DNA of 64,000 nt from contig NZ_JAJJBU010000004.1 in NCBI RefSeq assembly GCF_020905375.1, positions 1-64,000 of the forward strand. The letters are read 5' to 3'. Positions 17,109-26,204 of the stretch are shown here, in pieces (within the stretch, counting starts at the first letter, position 1; each line of letters starts with the position of its first letter). The translations under genes and the position numbers were made by a program. The DNA comes from Arthrobacter cryoconiti. Lineage in GTDB: Bacteria; Actinomycetota; Actinomycetes; Actinomycetales; Micrococcaceae. The notes beneath the pieces were generated by a model. That model did not search any database and was not told the origin of the DNA. It saw only the letters and a program-made list of their open reading frames with translations.

Positions 17109-18270
17109 GGTGGACAGCCTTTCCATCGGCACCAACGGCACTTTTGTCATACAACGGGTGGATAAGCCCTACGCAACTGTAGGGCAGGCCCGCGACTTCC
17201 TCCACAGGTGTGCCGCGCTGCTGTGCTAACAAAAGCACATGGGCCACGTCATCCCGGGCATCGGGGTTAACCAGCACCCGCCATGGCACCCGACGCAATA
17301 ACACTCGAGTGGTCTCTCCAACGCCTGGCTTGACTAGGTTCACATTGTTGATGCCGTACTCCTTGCTGATGCGCTCTACAGCTTCCCAACCCATCCACGT
17401 GGGCGAGCGGTCGGAGGCCAGCATTTCCTTGTGTGCCAAGCGAACGTCGTCACTCACTGCGTTGAAGTTCGCCGATATCGCGTCCAAGAACTCGGCGGAA
17501 ACGTCACTGGCAACGAGCTCTGCATAGAATTTTGCCCCATGAAATTCATCCGAGGCAATGTGATCGGTATTGAAGACGGTTCGCGAAATCAATCCCGAGA
17601 CGGTGGAATTAAGGCACGCCGACGGGATGAGATAGTCCTCCCGTGTGCCATACATTTGCGCGCAGTGCCCCGGGTCTGCCAGGACGGCCAGATCGGGGCG
17701 GAAGCGTACGCCGTCGCTGAGTTCAAAGGCGTCGAGAGCCGCTGCAAGTTCCCGGGAAATGGCTCCTTTCCCCGTCCAGCCGTCTACAAACAGAATCCGG
17801 CTGGGGTCAAAATGTGCCCCCAGATAGCGCAACGCCGTCTGGTCCAGGCCCACACCGCGCACAATGCTCATGGTGAAATGGGGTACGTCGATCCCGTGCA
17901 TCTGCTGTGCCCACCGGCGCATCAATATCCCTATTGGTGTGCCGGCACGTGCCAAGGAGACCAAGACGGGTTCATTGTTTCGGGCCGAAAGTCCAAGCTC
18001 AGTCACGACCCCCACCGCGGTGGCAATGCGAGTACTGGAGCGTTCGAGCCCTTGCCGATAAAGCGTTTGATAGTCAGCGCTGGGCGTGTATTCGACCGGT
18101 AGAGATTGAGCGTAATTGGCTGCGCCTGACTGAATGGCCTGTTCACGAACCGCCGTGGATGCTTCCAACTTCACGTGGCTAAGGTCCTTGAGCAGCCATG
18201 AAACTTCCTCGGGTGCGTAGGAACCAAACGCCGGACTTGTCAGAGGTGGTGGGAAACTTGGCCCGTTCAT
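17101..18270 (-). CDS. StiP-type PRTase-like protein of the Ter module
   Basis: The 389-residue protein matches the family annotated as cysteine protease StiP, whose fold is better described as a phosphoribosyltransferase-like domain. The motif RILFVDGWTGKGAI (about residues 160-172) replaces the usual PRPP loop, and SLARAGTPIGILM precedes it. These proteins occur almost only in Ter-linked biosynthetic operons. The ATG overlaps the PRTase-TRSP stop by 4 bp. Chemistry in this family has not been settled; a role in ribosylation of a base-like substrate is inferred. Confidence 0.8.
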   Translation of the reverse strand: MNGPSFPPPLTSPAFGSYAPEEVSWLLKDLSHVKLEASTAVREQAIQSGAANYAQSLPVEYTPSADYQTLYRQGLERSSTRIATAVGVVTELGLSARNNEPVLVSLARAGTPIGILMRRWAQQMHGIDVPHFTMSIVRGVGLDQTALRYLGAHFDPSRILFVDGWTGKGAISRELAAALDAFELSDGVRFRPDLAVLADPGHCAQMYGTREDYLIPSACLNSTVSGLISRTVFNTDHIASDEFHGAKFYAELVASDVSAEFLDAISANFNAVSDDVRLAHKEMLASDRSPTWMGWEAVERISKEYGINNVNLVKPGVGETTRVLLRRVPWRVLVNPDARDDVAHVLLLAQQRGTPVEEVAGLPYSCVGLIHPLYDKSAVGADGKAVHHA

Positions 18271-19757
18271 TGCTTGTCCTTGGCTGGGAGGGAAGGCAGG
18301 GGATAATTCGCGGGTAGGAGGACTGCCAGCACGTCATCCGCTGCAGTTGCAAGTGCTGGCATCAACCCTTGCAATCCGGCATCTGGGCGGCCCGAGATAA
18401 TCGTGTCAGCATCAACGCCCGGTTCAGGAAACACCACAATAGTCCCGTTACGGGGGCTCATTCCTTGAAGATTGTAAGCAAACCGTTGCCCTGGTCCATC
18501 CACCGTATTGTCATGGCTGGCGAACATGAGCGAATCGGCGATGGCGTAATCGGCCCTGTTGATGGGAACAATTGGTGAACGCGTCGTGGTGGAAAAACGA
18601 ACGTCGAAGTCGGGCCGAAGAGCAGCTAACTCTTCAGCCACGGTCAGCGGAAAGTAGATGTTCTCCTCACAACCGAGCACAACGACGGGTCCAGAGCAGC
18701 CGTTGTCCTCTATAAACGCAGCCACTCGACGTGCGACTAAAGCCATGTCAGCGGCTGGCGGGGGTTCCGCAGAACCAAAGCGGTCGCTGCGGACAGGGGC
18801 GATGTCCTGCGCCGTGAGTTCCAGTAAGGACGTTCTGCCCGTCCCGGTGAGCACCAAGGACGGAGCAGAGACTCCGGAAATAATTTCCGCAGCTCGGTCC
18901 AGGATGTCCGGACCAAGTTCAATGCTGCCGGTCCCCAGAGTTGCCGTGATAATGCGACAGTCCAACTCAGCAGCCAATGTGTTAAAGCGCTCGCGGTCCG
19001 CCGCTGATCTGACGTCAATAAGCGTCGCCACCACATACGTCGGTCGGTGAACCATCGAATGCAGCGACCGAATGGTATTGATGACCGTGGAGCCGGTACT
19101 TAGTTCGTCGTCGACCAAGACCAAAGGGCCGGATCGATCCAGCCAGCCCGGATCGGTAGGCACCATTCGGTGCGAAGTAGCGTGTGAATGGCCCTCCTCA
19201 AAGCCAGTAGTCTGGACCACCCCTGGGGTGGCGTGGCGCGTGGAGTGAATGTAATAGGAGCCCAGTGAATTAGCCACTAGGCGGCCTAAACCCGTGGCAG
19301 TTTCCGCGTACCCAATCACAATCGCATCCGGGATTTCGACGCGAAGCCGTTTCACCTGCGCCGCAAATGTTGCAATGGCGAGAACCCTGGACGCGCCGTT
19401 GCTGGATAACGCGTGAGTGAGCGCGATGGTAGCCGATCCTAAAAGTACGTCCAGTGTCTCACCGTCGTCGCCGTAGTCACGGCTCGGCAGCAAGCCACCC
19501 AAGGACCGCGCCACGAAGACGCCCAACAATTCCCCTACAGCCTTGACCAGCAGGGGCTCCGTGGGAACATGTTTGGCAAGAACCGTTGACACCAGCAGAT
19601 GGGCGCGCCGTGGGTTGCGCCGCAAGGCCAAACCCACGAGGTCCGCAACTGCCACGGCTCCCGATGGATCACTGCTAATGCGCACGCCAAGTTCGCGGGC
19701 CACGAAACTTCCGGTCCACGCGGGATTGTCCTTAATCGTTTCCTTTTCGGTGGTCAT
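18267..19757 (-). CDS. PRTase with C-terminal TRSP domain, Ter module
   Basis: About 496 residues. The N-terminal half is a phosphoribosyltransferase with a clear PRPP-binding motif (LVLVDDELSTGSTVINT, near residue 210). The C-terminal part (GCEENIYFPLTVAEEL, SLMFASHDNTVDG) fits the TRSP domain found fused to such PRTases in Ter operons. The ATG at 19757 overlaps the preceding stop by 4 bp; a longer frame start at 19847 would overlap the upstream gene by 90 bp and is rejected. It is probably the ribosyl-transfer step of the predicted Ter metabolite pathway. Confidence 0.85.
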   Translation of the reverse strand: MTTEKETIKDNPAWTGSFVARELGVRISSDPSGAVAVADLVGLALRRNPRRAHLLVSTVLAKHVPTEPLLVKAVGELLGVFVARSLGGLLPSRDYGDDGETLDVLLGSATIALTHALSSNGASRVLAIATFAAQVKRLRVEIPDAIVIGYAETATGLGRLVANSLGSYYIHSTRHATPGVVQTTGFEEGHSHATSHRMVPTDPGWLDRSGPLVLVDDELSTGSTVINTIRSLHSMVHRPTYVVATLIDVRSAADRERFNTLAAELDCRIITATLGTGSIELGPDILDRAAEIISGVSAPSLVLTGTGRTSLLELTAQDIAPVRSDRFGSAEPPPAADMALVARRVAAFIEDNGCSGPVVVLGCEENIYFPLTVAEELAALRPDFDVRFSTTTRSPIVPINRADYAIADSLMFASHDNTVDGPGQRFAYNLQGMSPRNGTIVVFPEPGVDADTIISGRPDAGLQGLMPALATAADDVLAVLLPANYPLPSLPAKDKQ

Positions 19758-20932
19758 GACATGCACGCTTCCAAGAGGTCCACAAAGGTGATTCCCGGAT
19801 TCGAGACGCCGAAGGCGTCGGCCCTTAGCAGCGTCCGGTGCGCCCACGCTCGGTGTGGCTTCATCTCATTCATCTTGTTGCCGTAGGGTGAGGCCGTCGC
19901 TCCGCCACGACTGTTGCCTGCAATTGCTTCCGCGTCAAGGAACTCCTCATGACTAACCACGTTCAGTGCGTGCACAAGGGCTATGTGGGAGGGATGGATG
20001 ACTGTCTTGCCGACCAGGCCGTTGGCCAGATCTAGCTCAATTTCACGGATTAGCGTGTCCCAATTCTCGGTCATGATCCTGGTGCGTAGTTCTCTCTCGG
20101 ACGGCGCGGCGAAGGGAGTGGCTCGTAACTGTGGGCGCAGGACGCGCTCGGTGTTGGAATAGTGTTCCCAAACGGGGCCCGAGATGGCGAACCCGCCGTC
20201 TGGGCGGCCCAGGACGTTGACGATGTCACCGATAACGCCCGCAACGACGTGGACGTCGTAAATCGTCAGGTCACGGGACCGGCGAAGACCAAACGCGCTG
20301 GACATATCCGTAGCGCCTATCCGTACAGATAGTACGTCTGCCCGGTTGGCGGTCAATAACTTGAAAATGTTGTTTAGCGCCTTTTCACGGGTTTGTAGGT
20401 GGATCACGGCCGTTGATTCCAAAATGGGCATGATTTGCAGGCGCCGTCCGCCATGGTTTCCGTCAAACCCGGATTCGACTTGGACTTGGTGGAGAGCATC
20501 GATGAAGCTCTGTCCACGTCCTAATTCATTGTCAAACTTGGGGATCACAAAGCCTGTCAGTACCTTCATGGCGGCACCGATGCTCCGGCTAAGAGAAATC
20601 ATTTGTTCGGCCGTGCGGACGCGCACGAACAGCAGAGGCAGATCGTCGTGAGTTTGCTGTAAGAGTCTTATTGCTCCCACCACATTTTTCTCTGCTGCGG
20701 AAACTTCTGCGTCCGGGATGGAGTCCTCAAGGCAAAGCACCAGGCTGGTGCACCCCAAATCCCGCTGGCGCAGGATGTCCTTGACAAGGTCTGCACGGTT
20801 TGCGGGGGTATATAGAGTGGCACCCAAACCAACTGCCAGCACCAAACGATCGCTGTCAACGCGGAGTTCCTGCGGCTCCTTGTAGAAGAGCCGCGAGAGC
20901 TCGGGATCGTGAATGTTGGGGAAGTGTCGCAT
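19754..20932 (-). CDS. HpcH/HpaI-citrate lyase-like TIM-barrel C-C lyase, Ter module
   Basis: The protein of about 392 residues resembles the TIM-barrel C-C bond lyases of Ter operons, related to citrate lyase beta. Visible features are CLEDSIPDAEV (metal-binding Glu/Asp), VRVRT, PILESTAVI and VGKTVIHPSHI. The ATG at 20932 (MRHFPN) was preferred to an upstream start at 20959. It lies 75 bp after the 283-residue unknown gene and overlaps the PRTase start. It probably performs an aldol-type step on an acyl or keto acid; the substrate is unknown. Confidence 0.82.
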   Translation of the reverse strand: MRHFPNIHDPELSRLFYKEPQELRVDSDRLVLAVGLGATLYTPANRADLVKDILRQRDLGCTSLVLCLEDSIPDAEVSAAEKNVVGAIRLLQQTHDDLPLLFVRVRTAEQMISLSRSIGAAMKVLTGFVIPKFDNELGRGQSFIDALHQVQVESGFDGNHGGRRLQIMPILESTAVIHLQTREKALNNIFKLLTANRADVLSVRIGATDMSSAFGLRRSRDLTIYDVHVVAGVIGDIVNVLGRPDGGFAISGPVWEHYSNTERVLRPQLRATPFAAPSERELRTRIMTENWDTLIREIELDLANGLVGKTVIHPSHIALVHALNVVSHEEFLDAEAIAGNSRGGATASPYGNKMNEMKPHRAWAHRTLLRADAFGVSNPGITFVDLLEACMS

Positions 20933-21007
20933 GGGTCCTTTCTGGCGGAGTACCCACAAGTGGCCTCGATAGTACGGTTGCCGAGAGCGGCTGCACTCTA
21001 AGGCACT

Positions 21008-21859
21008 TTAGCGGCGGTAGTTGGACACAGGGGCTTGGTGGGTCATCGTAAAGTCAAACTCTTGCCAAATTTGCTGATCCGTCCAGGCGATGGGGACAGG
21101 TTCCGCTCGCAGCTCTAGCAGATTGGCGATCCGGTGTGCCAGCAGCACAAATTGAACGCCATTGGCTGGGGGCGGTATTGCCACGGACGCCCCGTTGAAT
21201 ATTTGTACACCCATAGGGGAGTTACCGCGGTTGATAAAGATGGCACGACGTAGTTCACGTATGTGCCTGAGTGGGATAAGGGCCGTTTGTTTCTCGTAAC
21301 CTACTAACGCTCTGTTACCGGCAGTCATAATGGGTGTGCCGGCCGTGTTACCCAGGACGTCCGCAGCGCCAACAACGTGCCGCACACTCTCCCACGCCAC
21401 AGCAGTACTGCCGCTGACCACCAGGGTTCCTACCGCTGACTCCAACGCCGTCAACCGCAACACTTGCTCGTTGAGGTTGAGTTCGTAAGTGTCCCGAATT
21501 TTAGGGGCCGGAAACAGCAGGGCAGCCTGGTTTTTTTCAACTTTGGCGCCCTGATGCACGGCATCCAATTCCGGACTTGGAGAAGAAGCAGACGACGCCG
21601 GCGAGTTGCGTGCCAGGGACAGGCCGGAGACAGGCGCTGATCTTGACGGGACAGTCGCCGGCTGGAGCGCATGAGGCGACGCGGAGGAAGACGGAGCCCT
21701 CAGATGCAGCCCTTGTGGCTGCTGGTGCCCAGTCACAGTCTGAACACGCTGGCTTTGTCCGGTGTCAGCCACCGCCGCAGTGCTCGACGCCGGTGTCTGC
21801 TTTACCCGTCTGCGCATAAACGGGACGTCTATTCGGAGAGGATCTTGCCGATTGACCAT
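21008..21859 (-). CDS. Unknown Ter-operon protein, 283 residues
   Basis: I do not recognise the family. The first 110 residues are basic then Ser/Ala/Pro/Gln-rich and look disordered. The last 170 residues look like a compact beta-rich domain (LTALESAVGTLVVSGSTAVAW; IFINRGNSPMGVQIFNGASV). There is no signal peptide or membrane helix. It lies 2 bp after a TerD-family gene and 75 bp before the C-C lyase gene, so it is certainly part of the operon. A highly divergent TerD-like fold is possible, but the TerD metal motif is absent. Confidence 0.6.
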   Translation of the reverse strand: MVNRQDPLRIDVPFMRRRVKQTPASSTAAVADTGQSQRVQTVTGHQQPQGLHLRAPSSSASPHALQPATVPSRSAPVSGLSLARNSPASSASSPSPELDAVHQGAKVEKNQAALLFPAPKIRDTYELNLNEQVLRLTALESAVGTLVVSGSTAVAWESVRHVVGAADVLGNTAGTPIMTAGNRALVGYEKQTALIPLRHIRELRRAIFINRGNSPMGVQIFNGASVAIPPPANGVQFVLLAHRIANLLELRAEPVPIAWTDQQIWQEFDFTMTHQAPVSNYRR

Positions 21860-21861
21860 GG

Positions 21862-22413
21862 CTAGAGACTGATTCCGTAGTCTTTGGCCACACCGGTTAG
21901 TCCAGTGGTGTACCCCTGACCCAGTGCGCGGAACTTCCAGTCTGTCCGATGGCGGTACAGTTCACCGAAGATCATGGCCGTCACGGATTCCTGCTTTCCG
22001 GCAGGGAGGTCAAAGCGGACCAGTTCTTTCCTTGTTGCCGTTGACACTCTGATGTGTGAGTTTCGTACCGAGGCAAAGGTTCCCTTGCCACGCACTTCAG
22101 GATCAACATAGACAAAGAACACAATCTTGGAGATTTCCGTCGGAACACGGCTGAGCTCCACGTCGATTTGTTCTTGATCTTCATCTCCAACAAAGGCGAG
22201 TGCGGCGTCGGAGCTAAGTAGTTGGTTGAAGAAAACCAAGTGATCATTGGAAACTGCGCGTCCATCAGCTCCACACATGACAGCAAACGGGACAAATTCG
22301 GCGCGGGGCCCGTTGCTGGGTATGCTCTCCCAGTTCATTCCGACGACCACGTGGTCCAAGCCGGGGTTCTCAACGGTAAGGGCCGCGTTGGCCCCGGAAA
22401 TCAACGACGCCAT
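21862..22413 (-). CDS. Divergent TerD-family protein
   Basis: The 183-residue protein keeps the TerD framework: an N-terminal GANAALT strand, HVVVGMNWES, a middle LVFFNQ, IVFFVYVDPE, and the C-terminal MIFGELYRHRTDWKFRALGQ followed by GVAKDYGISL. The calcium-binding loop is reduced: where paralogues have GDGDGDDEQI, this one has GDEDQEQI. TerD proteins bind Ca2+ and form cytoplasmic membrane-associated complexes with TerC. The start overlaps the upstream gene by 13 bp. Confidence 0.88.
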   Translation of the reverse strand: MASLISGANAALTVENPGLDHVVVGMNWESIPSNGPRAEFVPFAVMCGADGRAVSNDHLVFFNQLLSSDAALAFVGDEDQEQIDVELSRVPTEISKIVFFVYVDPEVRGKGTFASVRNSHIRVSTATRKELVRFDLPAGKQESVTAMIFGELYRHRTDWKFRALGQGYTTGLTGVAKDYGISL

Positions 22414-23021
22414 GGCTGGCCTTCCAAACGCAATGGATCCCTCTCGACGAGTGGCTGGGGTGCTGACACAAAACCTTCTTGCCCGTGGTTCTCGGGTGTG
22501 TGTTCGAGTCGCAAGGCGGCGTCCTGACTGGCGAACTTGTCCGCGAGGAAACGTCCGTGCGTGGAGAGTTCCTCCACAGCACCAATACGGATCTGGTTGA
22601 GCAGGTCGGTGAGGGTTTCCTCCAGCGTGGCCAGTTGTTCAGCGAGCATGAAAGTTGCCCGTGATTTCTCCTCGTGGTGTGCTGGCTGCAACGACAGATA
22701 CGTCTGCAGGGGTGTTGGCACGTAACTGCAAATCATGGTGTTTAGAAGGACTCGTTGTTCGGTTGAACTTCCATGTACGCCAATGTCGATCACGGCTTGG
22801 TGCATGAGGTCACCCAAGTGTCGTAACTGGGACGTCAGCAAAGGAGGCAGCTGGCTGCCGGAACGGAGAACCGACGCGCGAAGTCGGTCCGCCGAAGAGC
22901 TCATCTCCGCAATCTCCTGCTCGGCAGTGCTCGCCTGCGGGGAACCTGGCACCTGTGCGGAAACTTGCACCTGAGGTATCGGGTCACCGCCAAACAAACC
23001 ACCCATGAAACGGCCAATCAT
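22401..23021 (-). CDS. Unknown helical Ter-operon protein next to telA
   Basis: The 206-residue product begins MIGRFMGGLFGGDP and is otherwise mainly helical, with a likely coiled coil around residues 110-150 (AEQLATLEETLTDLLNQIRI). No enzyme motif is visible. It follows telA by 37 bp, the place where XpaC-like or other helical TelA partners are often found, but I cannot assign it to XpaC. A role in a TelA/TerD membrane complex is inferred from position. Confidence 0.6.
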   Translation of the reverse strand: MIGRFMGGLFGGDPIPQVQVSAQVPGSPQASTAEQEIAEMSSSADRLRASVLRSGSQLPPLLTSQLRHLGDLMHQAVIDIGVHGSSTEQRVLLNTMICSYVPTPLQTYLSLQPAHHEEKSRATFMLAEQLATLEETLTDLLNQIRIGAVEELSTHGRFLADKFASQDAALRLEHTPENHGQEGFVSAPQPLVERDPLRLEGQPWRR

Positions 23022-23058
23022 CGTTCAAACCTCACACATCGTCGTCGAAACTCCTAGG

Positions 23059-24252
23059 CTACTCCCGGTCAGACTGGCGTGAACGTTCCAGGTATGGCTT
23101 TGCCTTGGCCAGTCCGACTTCTAGAGCCTGTACCGTGCCTTCCATGTTCTTTGCGGCAGACGCGCGGAACGTGTCAATGGCATCCATCGTGGCAAAAACG
23201 TTGTCGAACGCCTTTTGCAGTGTTTCCACGCTGACGCCGGAGTTGGCTGCCTGCTGGTGGATGCGAACCGTCTGATCCTTGAGCATCTCGGAAGTCTTGA
23301 GGATCATATTGTTTGTGGTCGTGTTGATCGCGTCGATCTGATCCAGCACCATCTTCTGGTTAGCCAAGGCTTGGGCCACGATCACGGCCGTACGCAGGGC
23401 GGAAATGGTGGTGGTCCTGGCCCGATCAACGCCCTTGATCAGCTCAAGGTTGTTTTTGCGGATCAAGTCCATGGCCAAGTAGCCCTGGACTGACACAGCG
23501 AGTTGGGTCAGGATGTCCTGATGGCGCTGCCGAATGGGGAACAGGACATCAGCCTCTAGCTTCTGTGCTTGCTCCACCGCACCGCTGGCCCGAGTTGAGT
23601 CAATCTTCTCAACACAGGCGGCATCGAGGGCTTTAGCGAACACTGCATACTCGCTCAGGCTCTGCATGGTCTCCCACAGCTTGACTTTCTCCCCAGCCAG
23701 CGAAGCATTGTCCTTCAACAACTCGTCCTGGCCAGCCATGAGAGATTTGATGATGGCATCGATTTGAGTCTGTGCCGACTCGTACTTTTGAAAGTACTTG
23801 GCCAACTTGTTGCCGCCTGGAATGATGCCAAGGATCTTGCGGCCGACACTCAAATCTGCATTGTTGGGGGTGAGGTCCTCCACCGTGGTGCGCAGATCGT
23901 TCAAAGTGCCGGCGACCTGGGCCTGTGCACTGTTGCCACTCCTCTTTGCCCCCGCCACAGATGTGCTTGAGCGCTCCAACATGCGGCTGGAAGCATCTGA
24001 GGAGTTGGTCATCTCCGAGCCGGCAAGCTTGGAAATGCCGTCCACTTTGGCGCTGAAATCTGGGCTGCGGGCATCCATAGTGGCTATTTCAGAGATATAT
24101 TCACTGGCCTGGCGGGTGATTTCGGTTTGGCGTTCAACCGGTACCGGTACCATTCCGGGGGCGAGCTCCGGCGCGACGATTTCTGGGGCGTCGGGAGCTT
24201 TCAAAACCAAAGAAACTTCGGCATCACTGGGAGGAGTCAGAGGAGAAGTCAT
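23059..24252 (-). CDS. telA: TelA-family toxic anion resistance protein
   Basis: The 397-residue protein has the TelA/KlaA layout: an acidic, Pro-rich N-terminus followed by long amphipathic helices. Family-like segments include LGIIPGGNKLAKYFQKYESAQTQI (near residue 140-165) and a C-terminal stretch with NNMILKTSEMLKDQT. TelA proteins confer resistance to tellurite and are linked to phage and colicin stress responses; the mechanism is unclear. It lies between a terD gene (75 bp upstream) and the unknown helical gene. Confidence 0.9.
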   Translation of the reverse strand: MTSPLTPPSDAEVSLVLKAPDAPEIVAPELAPGMVPVPVERQTEITRQASEYISEIATMDARSPDFSAKVDGISKLAGSEMTNSSDASSRMLERSSTSVAGAKRSGNSAQAQVAGTLNDLRTTVEDLTPNNADLSVGRKILGIIPGGNKLAKYFQKYESAQTQIDAIIKSLMAGQDELLKDNASLAGEKVKLWETMQSLSEYAVFAKALDAACVEKIDSTRASGAVEQAQKLEADVLFPIRQRHQDILTQLAVSVQGYLAMDLIRKNNLELIKGVDRARTTTISALRTAVIVAQALANQKMVLDQIDAINTTTNNMILKTSEMLKDQTVRIHQQAANSGVSVETLQKAFDNVFATMDAIDTFRASAAKNMEGTVQALEVGLAKAKPYLERSRQSDRE

Positions 24253-24327
24253 GAATAAACCATTTTCTTTTCGGGCGGCGCATACGGAGTAGTTCGCCGA
24301 AGCATCGGCGATCGGAAGAAGGGAACG

Positions 24328-24909
24328 CTAGCCCAGCGGAACGCCAAAATCTTTAGCAATTCCGGCCAAGCCGGCGGCGTATCCTTGGCCGACGGCCTTG
24401 AACTTCCATTCTTGTCCGTTGCGGTAGATCTCAGCAAAGAGCATGGATGTTTCGGGCGCTGCATCCTCGCTCAAATCAAAACGGACAAGTTCCGTCTCAG
24501 TCATCTGGTTGACCACTCGACAATAGGCTCCCCGGACCTGGCCGAAGTTTTGGCCACGCGCATCTGCCTGATCGATCGAGACCACAATGACTACGCGCTC
24601 AACGTCTGCGGCAATTTTGGAGAGGTCAACCGCGATCTGCTCGTCGTCGCCGTCGCCGTCTCCTGTGCGGTTATCACCGAGATGGACCACTGAACCGTCT
24701 TTAGCGGAAGGCTGGTTGTAGAAGATGAAGTCATCACCGGAGCGCACCTTGCCGTTAGTTGCAACCAGAAGCGCTGACGCATCTAGGTCGAAAGCCTCAC
24801 CCGTGGTGGTGCGGGGGTCCCAGCCAAGACCTACCAAGACCTTTTGGAGGCCGGGATCGACCTTCGTGAGAGAAAGATTGTTGCCTTTTGTAAGAGTAAG
24901 TCCAGCCAT
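24328..24909 (-). CDS. terD: TerD-family calcium-binding stress protein
   Basis: This 193-residue TerD protein is closely related to its neighbour at 24976. Motifs are LTKGNNLSLTK, VGLGWDPRTT, FDLDASALL, FIFYNQPSAKDGSVVHLGDN, the Ca2+-binding GDGDGDDEQI, VIVVSIDQADARGQNFGQVR and ELYRNGQEWKFKAVGQ-like end. It is predicted to be cytoplasmic and to act with TerC. The ATG is 66 bp after the upstream terD stop. Confidence 0.95.
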   Translation of the reverse strand: MAGLTLTKGNNLSLTKVDPGLQKVLVGLGWDPRTTTGEAFDLDASALLVATNGKVRSGDDFIFYNQPSAKDGSVVHLGDNRTGDGDGDDEQIAVDLSKIAADVERVVIVVSIDQADARGQNFGQVRGAYCRVVNQMTETELVRFDLSEDAAPETSMLFAEIYRNGQEWKFKAVGQGYAAGLAGIAKDFGVPLG

Positions 24910-24975
24910 TAGTTCGTTTCCTTCATCTTTGGTGGAAGCTACGGTTTCTCTAAATGAATGGTTGCTTGGATGGGA

Positions 24976-25557
24976 CTAATCCAAGGAGATGCCAAAGTCT
25001 GTGGCGATGCCATGCAGGCCGCTTGCGTAGCCCTGCCCTACCGCCCGGAATTTCCATTCGGCACCATTACGGTAAATCTCTGAAAAGATCATCGACGTCT
25101 CTGCTGCGGCATCCTCGGAGAGGTCGTAACGGACAATCTCAACGTCGTTGTCCTGGTTGACCACCCTGCAGTAAGCATCTCGGATCTGGCCAAAGTTCTG
25201 ATGCCGGGCTTCCGCCTGGTCGATCGAGACCACAATGACCACTCGTTCGACGTCGGGGGACACCGTATTGAGATTGATGAGGATCTGCTCATCGTCTCCG
25301 TCTCCGTCGCCGGTCCGGTTGTCTCCTTGATGAACCACGGAGCCGTCTTTTGCTTCTAGCTGGTTGTAGAAGATGAAGTCGTCGTTATTACGGACCTTGC
25401 CGTTTTTGCCGACCAGAATTGCCGATGCATCCAGATCGAAGTCGGCGCCGCTGGTGGTGCGAGGGTCCCAGCCAAGGCCAACCATGGCGATCTGCAGGCC
25501 GGGATCAGCCTTGGTGAGGGAGAGATTGCTGCCCTTGGACAGTGTCAAAGATGCCAT
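24976..25557 (-). CDS. terD: TerD-family calcium-binding stress protein
   Basis: This 193-residue protein is a tandem paralogue of the 24328 gene, with the same metal loop (GDGDGDDEQI) and VGLGWDPRTTSGADFD. The ATG at 25557 is preceded by AAGGAG at 10 nt; the longer upstream frame is rejected because it lacks family similarity. Two near-identical copies side by side point to a local duplication. Confidence 0.95.
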   Translation of the reverse strand: MASLTLSKGSNLSLTKADPGLQIAMVGLGWDPRTTSGADFDLDASAILVGKNGKVRNNDDFIFYNQLEAKDGSVVHQGDNRTGDGDGDDEQILINLNTVSPDVERVVIVVSIDQAEARHQNFGQIRDAYCRVVNQDNDVEIVRYDLSEDAAAETSMIFSEIYRNGAEWKFRAVGQGYASGLHGIATDFGISLD

Positions 25558-25597
25558 GACGGGGACTCCTTTTGTGTTGTGACGCTGATGTTGATTG

Positions 25598-26188
25598 TTA
25601 GAGTGCTGCGGCGGCAGGCTGAATGAGGTCCATGACGGTGCGCCCGTTGGCGCGGTCTCCAATGGCCTTGAATGACCATCCACTGCCCTCGCGGGAAACT
25701 TTAGCCATGATCATTGCTGTGTGTGTCCCAGCATCAGTGAGCTGAAAGCGGGCCACCTCGGGGGAGCCTGCGGAGGAATCGTCAATCAGTCGGCAAAACG
25801 CGTTCTCGACTTGGTCAAACGTCTGCTGGGTGTAACTGCTGATGACAAAAACTATTTGTTGGACAGCGGGGGAGACTGCGCTCAAGTCGACCAGGATGGT
25901 CTCGTCGTCGCCTTCGCCCTCACCTGTCAGGTTGTCACCCGTGTGGCGGGTGGAGGCATCCTTGCTCTGAAGCTGGTTGAAGAATACCGTGTCAAGGGCT
26001 TTGCCTTGCTGATCAAAGAAAATGGCCGAAGCATCTAAGTCGATTTCAGCGGCCTTCTTGTTACCAAAAAAGCCACGCTTCACCGGTGCCGCCGAATCCC
26101 AGCCCAAGCCCATTCGCACTCGGGTGAGCGACGCGCCGTCGTTCTTCTTCAGTGAAAGTGACTGGCCCTTTTTCAAGCTAAGTCCCAT
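25598..26188 (-). CDS. TerD-family protein with lengthened N-terminal loop
   Basis: The 196-residue TerD paralogue begins MGLSLKKGQSLSLKK and keeps IDLDASAIFFD, a metal loop GEGEGDDETI, VFVISSYTQQTFDQVENAFCRL and the MIMAKVSREGSGWSFKAIGD end. A basic insertion (VKRGFFGNKKAAE) after GLGWDSAAP sets it apart from the other two and resembles TerZ-like members. AGGAGAG precedes the ATG. It lies just after the terC-like gene. Confidence 0.92.
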   Translation of the reverse strand: MGLSLKKGQSLSLKKNDGASLTRVRMGLGWDSAAPVKRGFFGNKKAAEIDLDASAIFFDQQGKALDTVFFNQLQSKDASTRHTGDNLTGEGEGDDETILVDLSAVSPAVQQIVFVISSYTQQTFDQVENAFCRLIDDSSAGSPEVARFQLTDAGTHTAMIMAKVSREGSGWSFKAIGDRANGRTVMDLIQPAAAAL

Positions 26189-26204
26189 GATTTTCTCTCC
26201 TAGA

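Noticed and set aside
19758-19847. Longer N-terminus for the PRTase-TRSP gene
   Set aside because: It would overlap the C-C lyase by 90 bp; the ATG with a 4-bp overlap fits all neighbours.
25558-25683. 42-residue N-terminal extension of the terD gene
   Set aside because: It lies in the gap and the preceding gene, and TerD proteins begin at MASLTLSKG with AAGGAG before the ATG.
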